Shown: positions 6,812 to 13,853 of the stretch, one piece after another
How positions within the stretch are numbered: the first letter of the stretch is position 1
Layout: every line of letters starts with the position of its first letter
Origin: Chthoniobacterales bacterium
Lineage (GTDB): Bacteria; Verrucomicrobiota; Verrucomicrobiia; Chthoniobacterales; UBA10450
NCBI GenBank assembly: GCA_025980625.1
Contig: JAICXG010000038.1
Span: 1-15,998, forward strand
Length of the DNA: 15,998 nucleotides
Direction of reading: 5' to 3'
Notes under the pieces: model-generated
Told to the model about the DNA's origin: nothing
The model's input: only the letters and a program-made list of their open reading frames with translations
Database searches by the model: none
Program-made: the position numbers and the translations under genes

Positions 6812-7780
6812 GTGAAAATCTCCTCGATTCTCATCATCAAACCGAGTTCGTTAGGCGACATCGTCCATACTCTGCCCGCGGCAGCGTTGATCCGTGATGC
6901 GCATCCGCGGGCGACGATCACCTGGGTCATCAACCCGGAATGGGCGCCCCTCCTCCGGGGCAACAAGTCGGTCGATCACGTCCAGATTTTTCCGCGTGAC
7001 GCACTCGGGGGTTTCGGCATGTCGCGTCACTTGCTTCCTTGGCTGCGCGAGACCAGCCGCCTCCGACCGGATGTCGCGCTCGATTTTCAAGGCCTGCTGC
7101 GCAGCGCTCTGATCGGTCGGATCAGTCATCCGCGCGCGTTCTACGGAATGAGCGATGCCCGGGAAGGCGCGCACCTTTTTTATCAGCACACTGCGCCGGT
7201 CGATCGCATCGCGCATGCGGTCGAGCGCTATCTTCAGCTCGTCGAAAGCGTCGGCGTACCCGTCACACGCCCATTGCGTTTTCCGCTCCCGACCGGCGAT
7301 CCGATCCCGCGATTTGACGACGAGGAGCCGTTCGTCCTGCTTCATCCCTTCGCGCGCGGCCGGGGCAAATCGCTGAGCGATCTCGCGATCGAGGAATTCT
7401 GCCACGCCCTCGCGCCGCATCGGGTCGTACTCGTCGGCCGGACGAAACGCGCGCTCCCGCTGCCGGACAACTGCATCAACGTCATCAACCACACCAGCAT
7501 TCTCCAGCTCATCTGGCTCATCCGCCGGGCGCGTTTCACGATCAGCGTCGACAGCGGTCCGATGCACATCGCGGCCGCGCTGAGCGATCGGCTGATCTCG
7601 ATTCACACCTGGAGCGATCCGCGAAAGGTCGGACCGTACAATCAAGCCGCGTGGATCTGGAAAAACGGCGAGCTTTGCCGGCTGCGCGACCTGCCCGCCG
7701 CCGCGAAACGGCCGCCGGGCCGGCCCTTTCGCCCTAACGACGTGCCGCAGTTACTCGGCCTCGTCAGGCAACACCTTTAG
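6812..7780 (+). CDS. Glycosyltransferase family 9 (ADP-heptose:LPS heptosyltransferase-like)
   Basis: The protein has 322 residues from a GTG start at 6812. Earlier in-frame codons run back into the REP-like stretch and the preceding gene, and the sequence from MKISSILIIKPSSLGDIVHTLP is the canonical GT9 N-terminus. The second domain has VLLHPFARGRGKSL (175-188) and the nucleotide-sugar site SVDSGPMHIAAAL (245-257). These enzymes add heptose or similar sugars to the lipopolysaccharide core on the cytoplasmic face of the inner membrane. The WaaC/WaaF subtype cannot be settled here. It is last in the plus-strand cluster and ends 3 nt from a convergent gene. The SLGD motif carries a CGTTAGGC octamer. 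Confidence 0.92.
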   Translation: MKISSILIIKPSSLGDIVHTLPAAALIRDAHPRATITWVINPEWAPLLRGNKSVDHVQIFPRDALGGFGMSRHLLPWLRETSRLRPDVALDFQGLLRSALIGRISHPRAFYGMSDAREGAHLFYQHTAPVDRIAHAVERYLQLVESVGVPVTRPLRFPLPTGDPIPRFDDEEPFVLLHPFARGRGKSLSDLAIEEFCHALAPHRVVLVGRTKRALPLPDNCINVINHTSILQLIWLIRRARFTISVDSGPMHIAAALSDRLISIHTWSDPRKVGPYNQAAWIWKNGELCRLRDLPAAAKRPPGRPFRPNDVPQLLGLVRQHL

Positions 7781-7783
7781 TCG

Positions 7784-8200
7784 TTAGGCGGTCGGGCCAA
7801 AGGTGATTCCGACCTTCTGCACTTCCCGATACGGAAGAAGCCAGACTAACGATTCGTCGTGCAGATCGACCACCTGGATGCGATTGCCAAACGGGTCGTG
7901 GAAATCGCAGCGGAAGCCGGGAATCAACTTCAGGCCATACTTCTTCGTCAATTTCTCGCGCACCTCGTTCAACTGCATCTCATCGCGCACCATCAGGCCG
8001 AAGTGTCTCGTCCGGTCCGGCTGCAACTTGTCGACTTGAAAGATGGCGAGGAACTGGTGCTCGCCCACTTTGAAAAAGGCGTCGCCCTCGCCTTCGTCCA
8101 TTTTCTCGAGCTGAAAGACGTCCTCGTAAAACGCCACCGCTCTGGCTACGTCGTCGACCTCGATCGCGAGGTGATTGATTCCATAAACCTGTACGCTCAT
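7784..8200 (-). CDS. VOC (glyoxalase/bleomycin-resistance) superfamily protein
   Basis: The protein has 138 residues, one full VOC domain. It opens with GINHLAIEVDDVARAVAFYEDV (His10 at the first metal position), has RHFGLMV with His66, and DPFGNRIQVVDL (102-113) near the end. The residue at the usual glutamate metal ligand in GNxIE is Gln109, so metal binding may differ from lyases and dioxygenases. Substrate unknown. It starts 8 nt after the ispD stop. GGAGG lies directly against the ATG with no spacer, so it is probably translated by coupling. The TAA stop lies inside a GCCTAACG octamer. Confidence 0.88.
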   Translation of the reverse strand: MSVQVYGINHLAIEVDDVARAVAFYEDVFQLEKMDEGEGDAFFKVGEHQFLAIFQVDKLQPDRTRHFGLMVRDEMQLNEVREKLTKKYGLKLIPGFRCDFHDPFGNRIQVVDLHDESLVWLLPYREVQKVGITFGPTA

Positions 8201-8208
8201 CCTCCAAG

Positions 8209-8895
8209 TTAGCCCTTCGCCTTTCGCTGTCGCAGGATGAATTCGGCGAGCGGGAGATCAGCCGGATAAGTGATCTTCAGATTCGGTTCCTCGTTAGGCA
8301 GAAGAACCACTCTGCCGCCAATTCTCTCGACGGCCGAGATCTCGTCGGTCACTTCCAACCCGGCGTCGAAGACCGCGCGATAGGCTTGCTGCAAAAGCTC
8401 GCGCTTAAATATCTGCGGGGTTTCGACCGCAAAGAGGTTGGCGCGCTCGACCCCGCCGGTCACGATCTTCCTATCGTTCACCCGCTTCAAGGTATCCTTG
8501 ATCGGTGTCCCGCTGGCTGCGCCGCCGCGTTTCCGCGCCGCCTCGTAAATGCGCTCGATCAGTTCCGGCCTAACGAGCGGACGCGCCGCGTCGTGCACCG
8601 CAACGAAAGTCGTCTTTGCCCCGACTCGCGCGAGACCGCGCTGCACGGAATCCTGCCGCCGCGCACCTCCCGCGATGATCGCGCGCACCTTTCGGAACTG
8701 CTCGGCGCGAACGAGCTTTTCGTAATCCAACAGACGCTCCGCGCGCCCGACAAGAATCATGTCCCCGACCGACGCGCACTGCTCAAACGCGGCCAGGGAA
8801 TGGGCGAGAAGCTTGCGGCCGGCGAGCGGGATAAAAAGTTTATCGAAGCCCATCCGCTGGCTGCTGCCGCCCGCGACAACGATTGCAGTGAGCAT
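8209..8895 (-). CDS. ispD: 2-C-methyl-D-erythritol 4-phosphate cytidylyltransferase
   Basis: The protein has 228 residues, the usual length. It makes 4-diphosphocytidyl-2-C-methylerythritol from MEP and CTP in the MEP isoprenoid pathway. The nucleotide-binding start is VVAGGSSQRMGFDK (6-19). Further family motifs are GGARRQDSVQRGL (76-88), VAVHDAARPLV (98-108), ETPQIF (158-163) and NLKITYPADL (205-214). The loop TDEISAVE replaces the more common TDD/TDEAS form, a mild variant. It lies between yqeY (11-nt gap) and the VOC gene (8-nt gap) in a minus-strand operon. No ispF is adjacent or fused. Two octamers lie inside. Confidence 0.95.
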   Translation of the reverse strand: MLTAIVVAGGSSQRMGFDKLFIPLAGRKLLAHSLAAFEQCASVGDMILVGRAERLLDYEKLVRAEQFRKVRAIIAGGARRQDSVQRGLARVGAKTTFVAVHDAARPLVRPELIERIYEAARKRGGAASGTPIKDTLKRVNDRKIVTGGVERANLFAVETPQIFKRELLQQAYRAVFDAGLEVTDEISAVERIGGRVVLLPNEEPNLKITYPADLPLAEFILRQRKAKG

Positions 8896-8906
8896 TCCCG
8901 CGCTCG

Positions 8907-9359
8907 TTAGGCAAGCTGCCGCTCTACTTCCTGACTGACGCTCCGTCCGTCAGCCCGCCCGGCGACCTTCGGCCCGAGCGCTTTCATAATCGCGCCCATT
9001 TGCGCCTTTGAGGTTGCGCCGAGTTCCGCAATGGTTTCCCTGACGAGCCGCGAAAGTTCCTCACTGCTCATCGCGGCCGGGAGGTATTGCTGGAGAACCG
9101 CGATCTCCGCTCTTTCCTTTTCCGCCAGCTCGGGGCGCCCGCCTTTCTCAAAGCTCTCGATCGAATCCTGCCGTTGTTTCACCTGTTTGCGGACGACCTG
9201 CGTCGCCTCCGCGTCCTCGAGGATCGCTGCCGAAGCGCCTTTTTCGATTGCGGCGTTCTTCAACGCGGATTTGAGCATGCGCAAAACACCAAGCTTGTTT
9301 GCGTCCCTCGCGCGCATCGCGTCCTTGAGATCGGAATCGATTCGCTCCGGCAATGTCAT
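8907..9359 (-). CDS. yqeY: GatB/YqeY domain-containing protein
   Basis: The protein has 150 residues, the normal YqeY length. It begins with MTLPERIDSDLKDAMRARDANKLGVLRML, and has the mid-region LAEKERAEIAVLQQYLP and the C-terminal AQMGAIMKALGPKVAGRADGR, all characteristic. The fold is the tRNA-binding tail domain of GatB (amidotransferase subunit B), here standing alone; its exact role is not established. It heads the minus-strand unit with ispD and the VOC gene. Its TAA stop is inside the octamer at 8905-8912. Confidence 0.92.
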   Translation of the reverse strand: MTLPERIDSDLKDAMRARDANKLGVLRMLKSALKNAAIEKGASAAILEDAEATQVVRKQVKQRQDSIESFEKGGRPELAEKERAEIAVLQQYLPAAMSSEELSRLVRETIAELGATSKAQMGAIMKALGPKVAGRADGRSVSQEVERQLA

Positions 9360-9408
9360 CTGCGCAGACTACACCGGCCGGTTGCATCGTCTAGCACCGC
9401 CGTTTCAC

Positions 9409-9416
9409 GCCTAACG
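9409..9416 (-). repeat. Intergenic CGTTAGGC octamer upstream of yqeY
   Basis: This exact copy sits in the 94-bp gap between the divergent starts of yqeY (9359) and the small ORF (9454), outside any convincing gene. It shows that the motif is not a by-product of protein coding. Confidence 0.8.
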
Positions 9417-9453
9417 ACTCGCGCCGAAACAGGCGTGTATCTTCTCCCGCGCC

Positions 9454-9648
9454 GTGCTACTTTTCACCGTGGCGGCGAGCGATCAGGAAAAAGGCAAAGC
9501 AACGCCCAGGCAATCCAGAACGCGGAAGCAAGAGGGTGCCGACGCTAGTCGACCCGCCCCGCCGGTGCCGGCTAAAATCCCGGAAGGCGGCGACGCGAAT
9601 TTGCGCCGCCGCGCGGAATGGTTGCGGCAGCGGCACGGCCAGCGCTGA
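9454..9648 (+). CDS. Small basic hypothetical protein (uncertain)
   Basis: The ORF encodes 64 residues from GTG 9454, or 59 from GTG 9469. The sequence is lysine/arginine-, alanine- and proline-rich and ends in GGDANLRRRAEWLRQRHGQR, a tidy amphipathic basic helix. It lies alone between the divergent yqeY and the convergent Asp-box gene, where no other gene covers the sequence on either strand. No Shine-Dalgarno site or promoter stands out. I do not recognise a family. It may be a small nucleic-acid-binding protein or a chance ORF in GC-rich DNA. Confidence 0.4.
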   Translation: MLLFTVAASDQEKGKATPRQSRTRKQEGADASRPAPPVPAKIPEGGDANLRRRAEWLRQRHGQR

Positions 9649-9681
9649 TTGGGCGCGGACCTGCGCACGGATTCCCGCGCA

Positions 9682-11985
9682 TTAATCGCCGCGAATCTTA
9701 ATCCGCCACAAACTCCGGCCGTAGGTGGCGGCGGTCAGGGTTCCCTCGTTTTCGTGGTAAACCAAATCGACGACCATTGTATTCGGCAGGTTGCCATTCA
9801 TGCTCCGCCAGGTCTTTCCCAGATCGTGCGACGCAAACACGCCCGCATCATTGCCGAGAAAGATCGTTTGCGGATCATCCGCTGGAATTACGACCGCGTG
9901 GTGCGGGACATCGGGAAGATGACCGCGATCGCTGTCGTGCCAGGTCATGCCGCCGTCGTCGCTGCGAAAGACATGCCGGTTCCCGAAATTCGCCATAGTC
10001 AAAAAAATCTGCTCGGCATTGCGCGGATGGGATTGGATGCGGGTAATGAGAACGCCGGGAAGCTCCGGCCCGGCCAAGTTCCCACTCCAGGTCGCGCCGC
10101 CATCGAGGCTGCGGAAAAACCCGCCGTTTTGCGTGCCGACGTACAGGCGACGCCCGTCAGCCCGCGCCACTTCGATCGCGGTAATGGGGCTGCCGTCAAG
10201 AAAACCAGAGACCGCCCTCCAGTGGTTGCCGTTGTCGCGCGAATGCCAGACGCGTTGCGAGCCGGTGAACACCGTCGCCGGCCGATGCGGATCGATCTCG
10301 ATGTAGACCATCCACATGCTCTCCTTTTCCTTTTTGTCTGCTTTCGGCGAGACATCCTTCCAACGTCCGCCGTGCCCGAAGCGACAGATGTTCATGTTGT
10401 AATAGGAAGCGTAGAGGTGATCTGAGCGCTTCGGATTGAAGGCCATCCAGCCCCCATCTCCGCCCAGGATTTCATAGTGATCGTCGCTTCGCCCAGTCGT
10501 GGTAATATTGGTGCCGTTATCCTGCGCGCCGCCGCCAAAAAAACGCGCGTTGCTCGGCGCCACGTCGCAGTCGTAAAACATCGTCGCCGCCAGCCCGTCG
10601 CTTCGGTTCTGCCAGGTGAAACCGCCGTCGTAGCTCACATCGAGCCCGCCGTCGTTCGCGGCGTAGACACGTCCCGGAGCTGCCACCGGCATGACTAACG
10701 AATGCTGATCGGAATGGACGTAGTTGGACTTGCCGCGCTCCGCGTCCCACTTTGAGACCTTCTTCCATCGTTTCCCGCCATTGGTGGAAAGATGCACTTC
10801 GACTCCGCCACAGATGACATGGTCAGGATCAGTCGGGTGCACCGCGATCGTGTTGTTGTAGGTCATTTGTTCTTCGTTCGCGAAATGAGTGCCGGCAATG
10901 TCTCGCCAGCTTTCTCCGTTGTTATCCGACCGAAAGATCCCGCGCATCGCGCCGTCCGCGGTCGCGATTTGGGCGTAAATCATGTCCGGCTCGGAGGGAG
11001 CCAGCGCCAGCGCCGCGCGATCGCATTTCTCCGGACTGGGCAAACCTTTTCTGAGCTGCGACCAACTTGTCCCCCCATCAATCGAACGATAAATCCCGTT
11101 CTTCATTCCCTGCGCCGAAAACGCGGCGAAGATCGTGCCGGCTCGGGTGGGATGAAAAACGATTGCGTGGCACCAGTAATTTTTCGCCGAGATGAAAGTC
11201 TCGCGCGACCAACTGCGGCCGCCATCGAGTGATACATACATTCCACCGAGCCCGGCTTCGTCCGGCGCGACCCGGCCGTAGCCGATTCCGCCGATCCGTA
11301 TGTGATCAACCTGGTGCGGATCGATCGCAATCGCACCGAAGCGTGTGGGCAAACTGTCAGGCCCGGCGGGAGCATGCAGCGTCCAGGTGCGGCCGCCATT
11401 CTTCGACCAGTAAAGACCGACGCCGGCGTAGGAATCTGCCGAGAGGTTCGCTTCGCCCGTGCCGCAAAAAAGAATGTTCGGATCGGCGGGGTGAATGGCG
11501 AGCGCGCCAACATTCAGCACCCGTTCGTTATGCCAGAGCGGCGCCCAACTCTGACCCGCATCGTCGCTTTGCCAGACACCGCCCCCGGCCGCGCCCGCCC
11601 AGATTCGGTCGGGCTGGGTAGGGTGACAAATCAGGGTCGTTAGGCGACCGCCGATGTTTGTCGGGCCAACGCATTCCCACGGAGTTAACTGCGGGACCGG
11701 GGCGAGCGATCGCTCGACTCGCATGCGCTCGGCCACCAGTTTGTGGATCGGCGCCTCCCGCATCGGCCACGCCGCCCGCTGTTGAAACCACCCGCCCCGC
11801 ACTTTGTGATGGCGGCAGTAAATCTGTGGTTTCTTCGCCAGAGATGACTTTCGCGGGCCGGGGGCGATCTTCGTCTTTTCGGCAATGGCAGCTTGAGCTT
11901 TTGCCGCGGCAGTTGCCGTTCGTCTCGGTCGCCGATTGCGGCTGCCGGCCCTCTCACTGGATGGACGCTTACGTTCCGTCGCCAT
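9682..11985 (-). CDS. Large Asp-box (BNR) repeat beta-propeller protein, sialidase/sortilin-like fold
   Basis: The protein has 767 residues. Eleven Asp-boxes of the form S-x-D/N-x-G-x-x-W are visible, for example at 140-147, 194-201, 252-259, 301-308, 353-360, 400-407, 451-458, 582-589, 626-633, 675-682 and 719-726. This predicts two beta-propellers, as in VPS10/sortilin, Ycf48-like and WD40/YVTN/BNR proteins. No sialidase arginine triad or FRIP motif was recognised, so an enzyme activity is not claimed. Residues 1-52 are strongly basic and alanine-rich with no signal peptide, which is unusual since such propellers are mostly secreted. AAAGGAG lies 6 nt before the ATG. Only one CGTTAGGC octamer occurs in 2.3 kb. 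Confidence 0.88.
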   Translation of the reverse strand: MATERKRPSSERAGSRNRRPRRTATAAAKAQAAIAEKTKIAPGPRKSSLAKKPQIYCRHHKVRGGWFQQRAAWPMREAPIHKLVAERMRVERSLAPVPQLTPWECVGPTNIGGRLTTLICHPTQPDRIWAGAAGGGVWQSDDAGQSWAPLWHNERVLNVGALAIHPADPNILFCGTGEANLSADSYAGVGLYWSKNGGRTWTLHAPAGPDSLPTRFGAIAIDPHQVDHIRIGGIGYGRVAPDEAGLGGMYVSLDGGRSWSRETFISAKNYWCHAIVFHPTRAGTIFAAFSAQGMKNGIYRSIDGGTSWSQLRKGLPSPEKCDRAALALAPSEPDMIYAQIATADGAMRGIFRSDNNGESWRDIAGTHFANEEQMTYNNTIAVHPTDPDHVICGGVEVHLSTNGGKRWKKVSKWDAERGKSNYVHSDQHSLVMPVAAPGRVYAANDGGLDVSYDGGFTWQNRSDGLAATMFYDCDVAPSNARFFGGGAQDNGTNITTTGRSDDHYEILGGDGGWMAFNPKRSDHLYASYYNMNICRFGHGGRWKDVSPKADKKEKESMWMVYIEIDPHRPATVFTGSQRVWHSRDNGNHWRAVSGFLDGSPITAIEVARADGRRLYVGTQNGGFFRSLDGGATWSGNLAGPELPGVLITRIQSHPRNAEQIFLTMANFGNRHVFRSDDGGMTWHDSDRGHLPDVPHHAVVIPADDPQTIFLGNDAGVFASHDLGKTWRSMNGNLPNTMVVDLVYHENEGTLTAATYGRSLWRIKIRGD

Positions 11986-11991
11986 CGCATG

Positions 11992-11998
11992 CTCCTTT
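11992..11998 (-). promoter_or_regulatory. Strong ribosome-binding site of the Asp-box gene
   Basis: AAAGGAG on the minus strand, 6 nt before the ATG at 11985. It fixes the start and therefore confirms that the basic N-terminal tail is translated. It is one of the few clear Shine-Dalgarno sites in the window. Confidence 0.75.
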
Positions 11999-12141
11999 GG
12001 ATCGACTTGAAACAGCGGCGAGGCTGAGGTGTGGCCGGTGGCAAGTCAAGTATTCGGAGAACAACGTTCTCAAGTTTCGAGCGGAGCCAGCCAGAGACGA
12101 CGAAGTTCGCGAAAATCAGCGCGAGCAAAAAAAGATGTTTC

Positions 12142-12153
12142 GGAAAATTTTCC
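12142..12153. promoter_or_regulatory. 12-bp perfect palindrome, possible operator
   Basis: GGAAAATTTTCC lies 64-75 nt before the AP2 gene start in an AT-rich stretch of the divergent promoter region. A perfect 6+6 dyad in the promoter zone is a plausible binding site for a dimeric regulator. A single occurrence cannot prove it. Confidence 0.35.
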
Positions 12154-12199
12154 TGCAACCTCCGTTTGCATAAGCGAAAAGTTGCCCTTACGCTCCACT

Positions 12200-12207
12200 C
12201 GTTAGGC
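12200..12207 (+). repeat. CGTTAGGC octamer in the AP2 gene leader
   Basis: Exact copy, ending 9 nt before the ATG at 12217, in the position where a ribosome-binding site would be. No AGGAG-like site is present, although AGG within the octamer could contribute weakly. Confidence 0.75.
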
Positions 12208-12216
12208 CAAAAGATT

Positions 12217-12519
12217 ATGAGGAAACGATCCAATCCCGATTCCGAACAAAACATCAAGCGCATTGACACGAAGCCGCGCGCCAAGAAACAGACGCACGGC
12301 TTCCAGGTCCACTTCGTTCGCGGTTCATCCTCCGGCACGAGAATGTTCAGCGATGCCGTTTACGGCGGAAAAGACTCCGCTCTCAAGGCCGCGCGCAAAT
12401 ACCGCAAGGAAGTGATGGGCGATCTGCCAGCGCGCACGACCTTGAGCAGCAAAGCGAAAGCCGCCGGCAAATCGGCCGCGAAGAAAACCGCGGCGAAGAA
12501 GAACACCGCGCGTCGTTAG
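12217..12519 (+). CDS. Small AP2-domain protein with histone H1-like tail
   Basis: The protein has 100 residues from ATG 12217. Upstream in-frame codons back to 12031 lie in the promoter region and give no domain, so the shorter start is preferred. Residues about 28-66 (GFQVHFVRGSSSGTRMF, then YGGKDSALKAARKYRKEV) fit the three strands plus helix of the AP2/ERF DNA-binding domain, including the YGGK-x-x-AL-x-AAR-x-YR pattern of bacterial and phage members. Residues 77-100 (SKAKAAGKSAAKKTAAKKNTARR) are a lysine/alanine tail like eukaryotic H1 and bacterial Hc1-type proteins. It probably binds DNA as a nucleoid or regulatory protein. Its TAG stop shares an octamer with the stop of the convergent rsmA fusion. 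Confidence 0.8.
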   Translation: MRKRSNPDSEQNIKRIDTKPRAKKQTHGFQVHFVRGSSSGTRMFSDAVYGGKDSALKAARKYRKEVMGDLPARTTLSSKAKAAGKSAAKKTAAKKNTARR

Positions 12520-12521
12520 GC
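12514..12521. repeat. CGTTAGGC octamer holding two convergent stop codons
   Basis: The plus-strand TAG (12517-12519) of the AP2 gene and the minus-strand TAA (12518-12516) of the RsmA-NUDIX gene both lie inside this one octamer. The two coding regions overlap by 4 bp here, and no room is left for a conventional terminator between them. Confidence 0.85.
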
Positions 12522-13853
12522 GGGCGGAGTCGCCAGGCAGCGCCAGCATTCGCGAAAACCGGGTGCAAAATCGTCCGGTCGTTCCGCGACCCAGCGCGCG
12601 ATCACGTCGCGCGGGAAAAACTGCACGGTTTCTATCTCCGCACGCGGCGATGCGAATGGGCCGTCGTGTTCCCCGCGATAGAGGCAGATGAATTCCTTCC
12701 CGGTTTCCTCCGAAGCCGGGAGCTTCGCGATCCGCCTCAGCGCTGCGGTCACGCCGAGTTCTTCGCGCAGCTCGCGCACAGCGGTCGCGTCGTACTCTTC
12801 TCCGGCGCTGACGTGTCCGGCGGCACTCGAGTCCCACCGCTCCGCATGTCGGTCTTTCCAGCGCGAGCGTTTCTGAAGGAGCAGATCGCCCGCGCGGTTG
12901 AAAAGGAAGATGTGAACCGCGCGGTGGCGCAAGTTATTCCCATGCACTTCGTGGCGCGGCGCGCGGCCGACGACGCGATCGTTTTCGTCCACCACGGCAA
13001 ACTCCTCCGTCAGATCGGTCCCGCTCGTCTTTCCAGTGATCGGCCGAACGAAGTTCGTTAGGCGAACCCATTGCTGAAGCGATAATTCTTCGGCGCGAGT
13101 CTGCGCGGAGGCACCGATCTCCGCGGCCGCGTGCGGCCAATCGTCAACTTCTTTCTTGATCAGTTTTCCAAGTTGTTTTCGTCGCTGGGAAAAGCCGCGG
13201 CGAACGAGAGTGAGGAACAGTTCCCGATCAAAATCGGGCAGTTCGCCGGCCGCGCGCGGTGTGAGCCGGAGGAGCGCCGAATCGACTTCCGGCTGTGGAA
13301 GAAAAACGCTGGCTGGGATGGTGCGGAGATATTCGACGCGGTACTGTGACTGTACGACAAGACCAAGGATTCCGTAATCTTTGGAACGCGGCCCGGCAGC
13401 GAGACGGAGCGCGACCTCCTTCTGTAACATTAACACAGCCAAAATGATCGGCGTCGGCGGCTCGAGGAAGCGAAAGAGAATTTCGGTCGAAATATAATAC
13501 GGCAGGTTGCCTAACAATTTCACCGGACCGCGCGGAAAGAGTCGCTTCACTTCGAACTCGAGCGCGTCGCCATGAATCATCTCGAGCGGTTGCCCAGAGA
13601 ATTTTTCGCGAAGGAATTCCACCAGCCGTCCATCTTTTTCGATCGCCAAAAGCTCCGCGCCGGCAGCAAGCGCGGGAGCGGTGATGGCGCCGACACCGGG
13701 CCCGACCTCAAGCACGAAATCGCGCGCGGAAAGCTCCGCCTCTTTCACAATCCAGCGGGCAAGATTTTGGTCGTGCAAAAAATTTTGCCCGAGCGTCTTC
13801 ACCGGCACGACTCCGATTTCACGGAGTGTGTTAGCAATTTCGGAAAGCTTCAT
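12516..13853 (-). CDS. rsmA: 16S rRNA dimethyladenosine transferase (RsmA/KsgA) fused to a NUDIX hydrolase
   Basis: The protein has 445 residues from ATG 13853. A GTG at 13877 would add eight unconserved residues. Residues 1 to about 270 are a complete RsmA, which dimethylates two adjacent adenines near the 3' end of 16S rRNA: KTLGQNFL (19-26), SAM motif LEVGPGVGAIT (48-58), catalytic NLPYYIS (116-122) and RRGFSQRRKQL (218-228). After a short linker, residues about 282-445 form a NUDIX domain resembling the IDI/YfcD group (EEFAVVDENDRVVGRAPR). The NUDIX box is complete: G346, E352, R360-E361-L362, E364-E365, G367. RsmA is normally about 270 residues and stands alone. The join is in frame with no stop or start at the junction. 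Confidence 0.92.
   Translation of the reverse strand: MKLSEIANTLREIGVVPVKTLGQNFLHDQNLARWIVKEAELSARDFVLEVGPGVGAITAPALAAGAELLAIEKDGRLVEFLREKFSGQPLEMIHGDALEFEVKRLFPRGPVKLLGNLPYYISTEILFRFLEPPTPIILAVLMLQKEVALRLAAGPRSKDYGILGLVVQSQYRVEYLRTIPASVFLPQPEVDSALLRLTPRAAGELPDFDRELFLTLVRRGFSQRRKQLGKLIKKEVDDWPHAAAEIGASAQTRAEELSLQQWVRLTNFVRPITGKTSGTDLTEEFAVVDENDRVVGRAPRHEVHGNNLRHRAVHIFLFNRAGDLLLQKRSRWKDRHAERWDSSAAGHVSAGEEYDATAVRELREELGVTAALRRIAKLPASEETGKEFICLYRGEHDGPFASPRAEIETVQFFPRDVIARWVAERPDDFAPGFRECWRCLATPPA

Larger units (their letters stand above)
11986..12216. promoter_or_regulatory. Divergent intergenic region, 231 bp
   Basis: It lies between the Asp-box gene (minus) and the AP2 gene (plus). The half near the AP2 gene is clearly more AT-rich than the surroundings. 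It contains a perfect 12-bp palindrome at 12142-12153, a CGTTAGGC octamer at 12200-12207 and the ribosome-binding site at 11992-11998. Promoter hexamers cannot be assigned with confidence. Confidence 0.5.

Noticed and set aside
6851..7645. Open frame of 264 codons on the minus strand
   Set aside because: It is antisense to the glycosyltransferase, which has complete GT9 motifs.
9649..10425. Open frame of 258 codons on the plus strand
   Set aside because: It is antisense to the Asp-box gene, whose repeats run through the whole region.
12142..12153. Terminator from the GGAAAATTTTCC dyad
   Set aside because: It has no loop and no following T-run, and it lies between two divergent gene starts where no transcript needs to end.
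12031..12216. N-terminal extension of the AP2 gene
   Set aside because: It is in frame but lies in the divergent promoter region, includes the AT-rich palindrome, and gives no domain; ATG 12217 matches the start of the recognisable protein.
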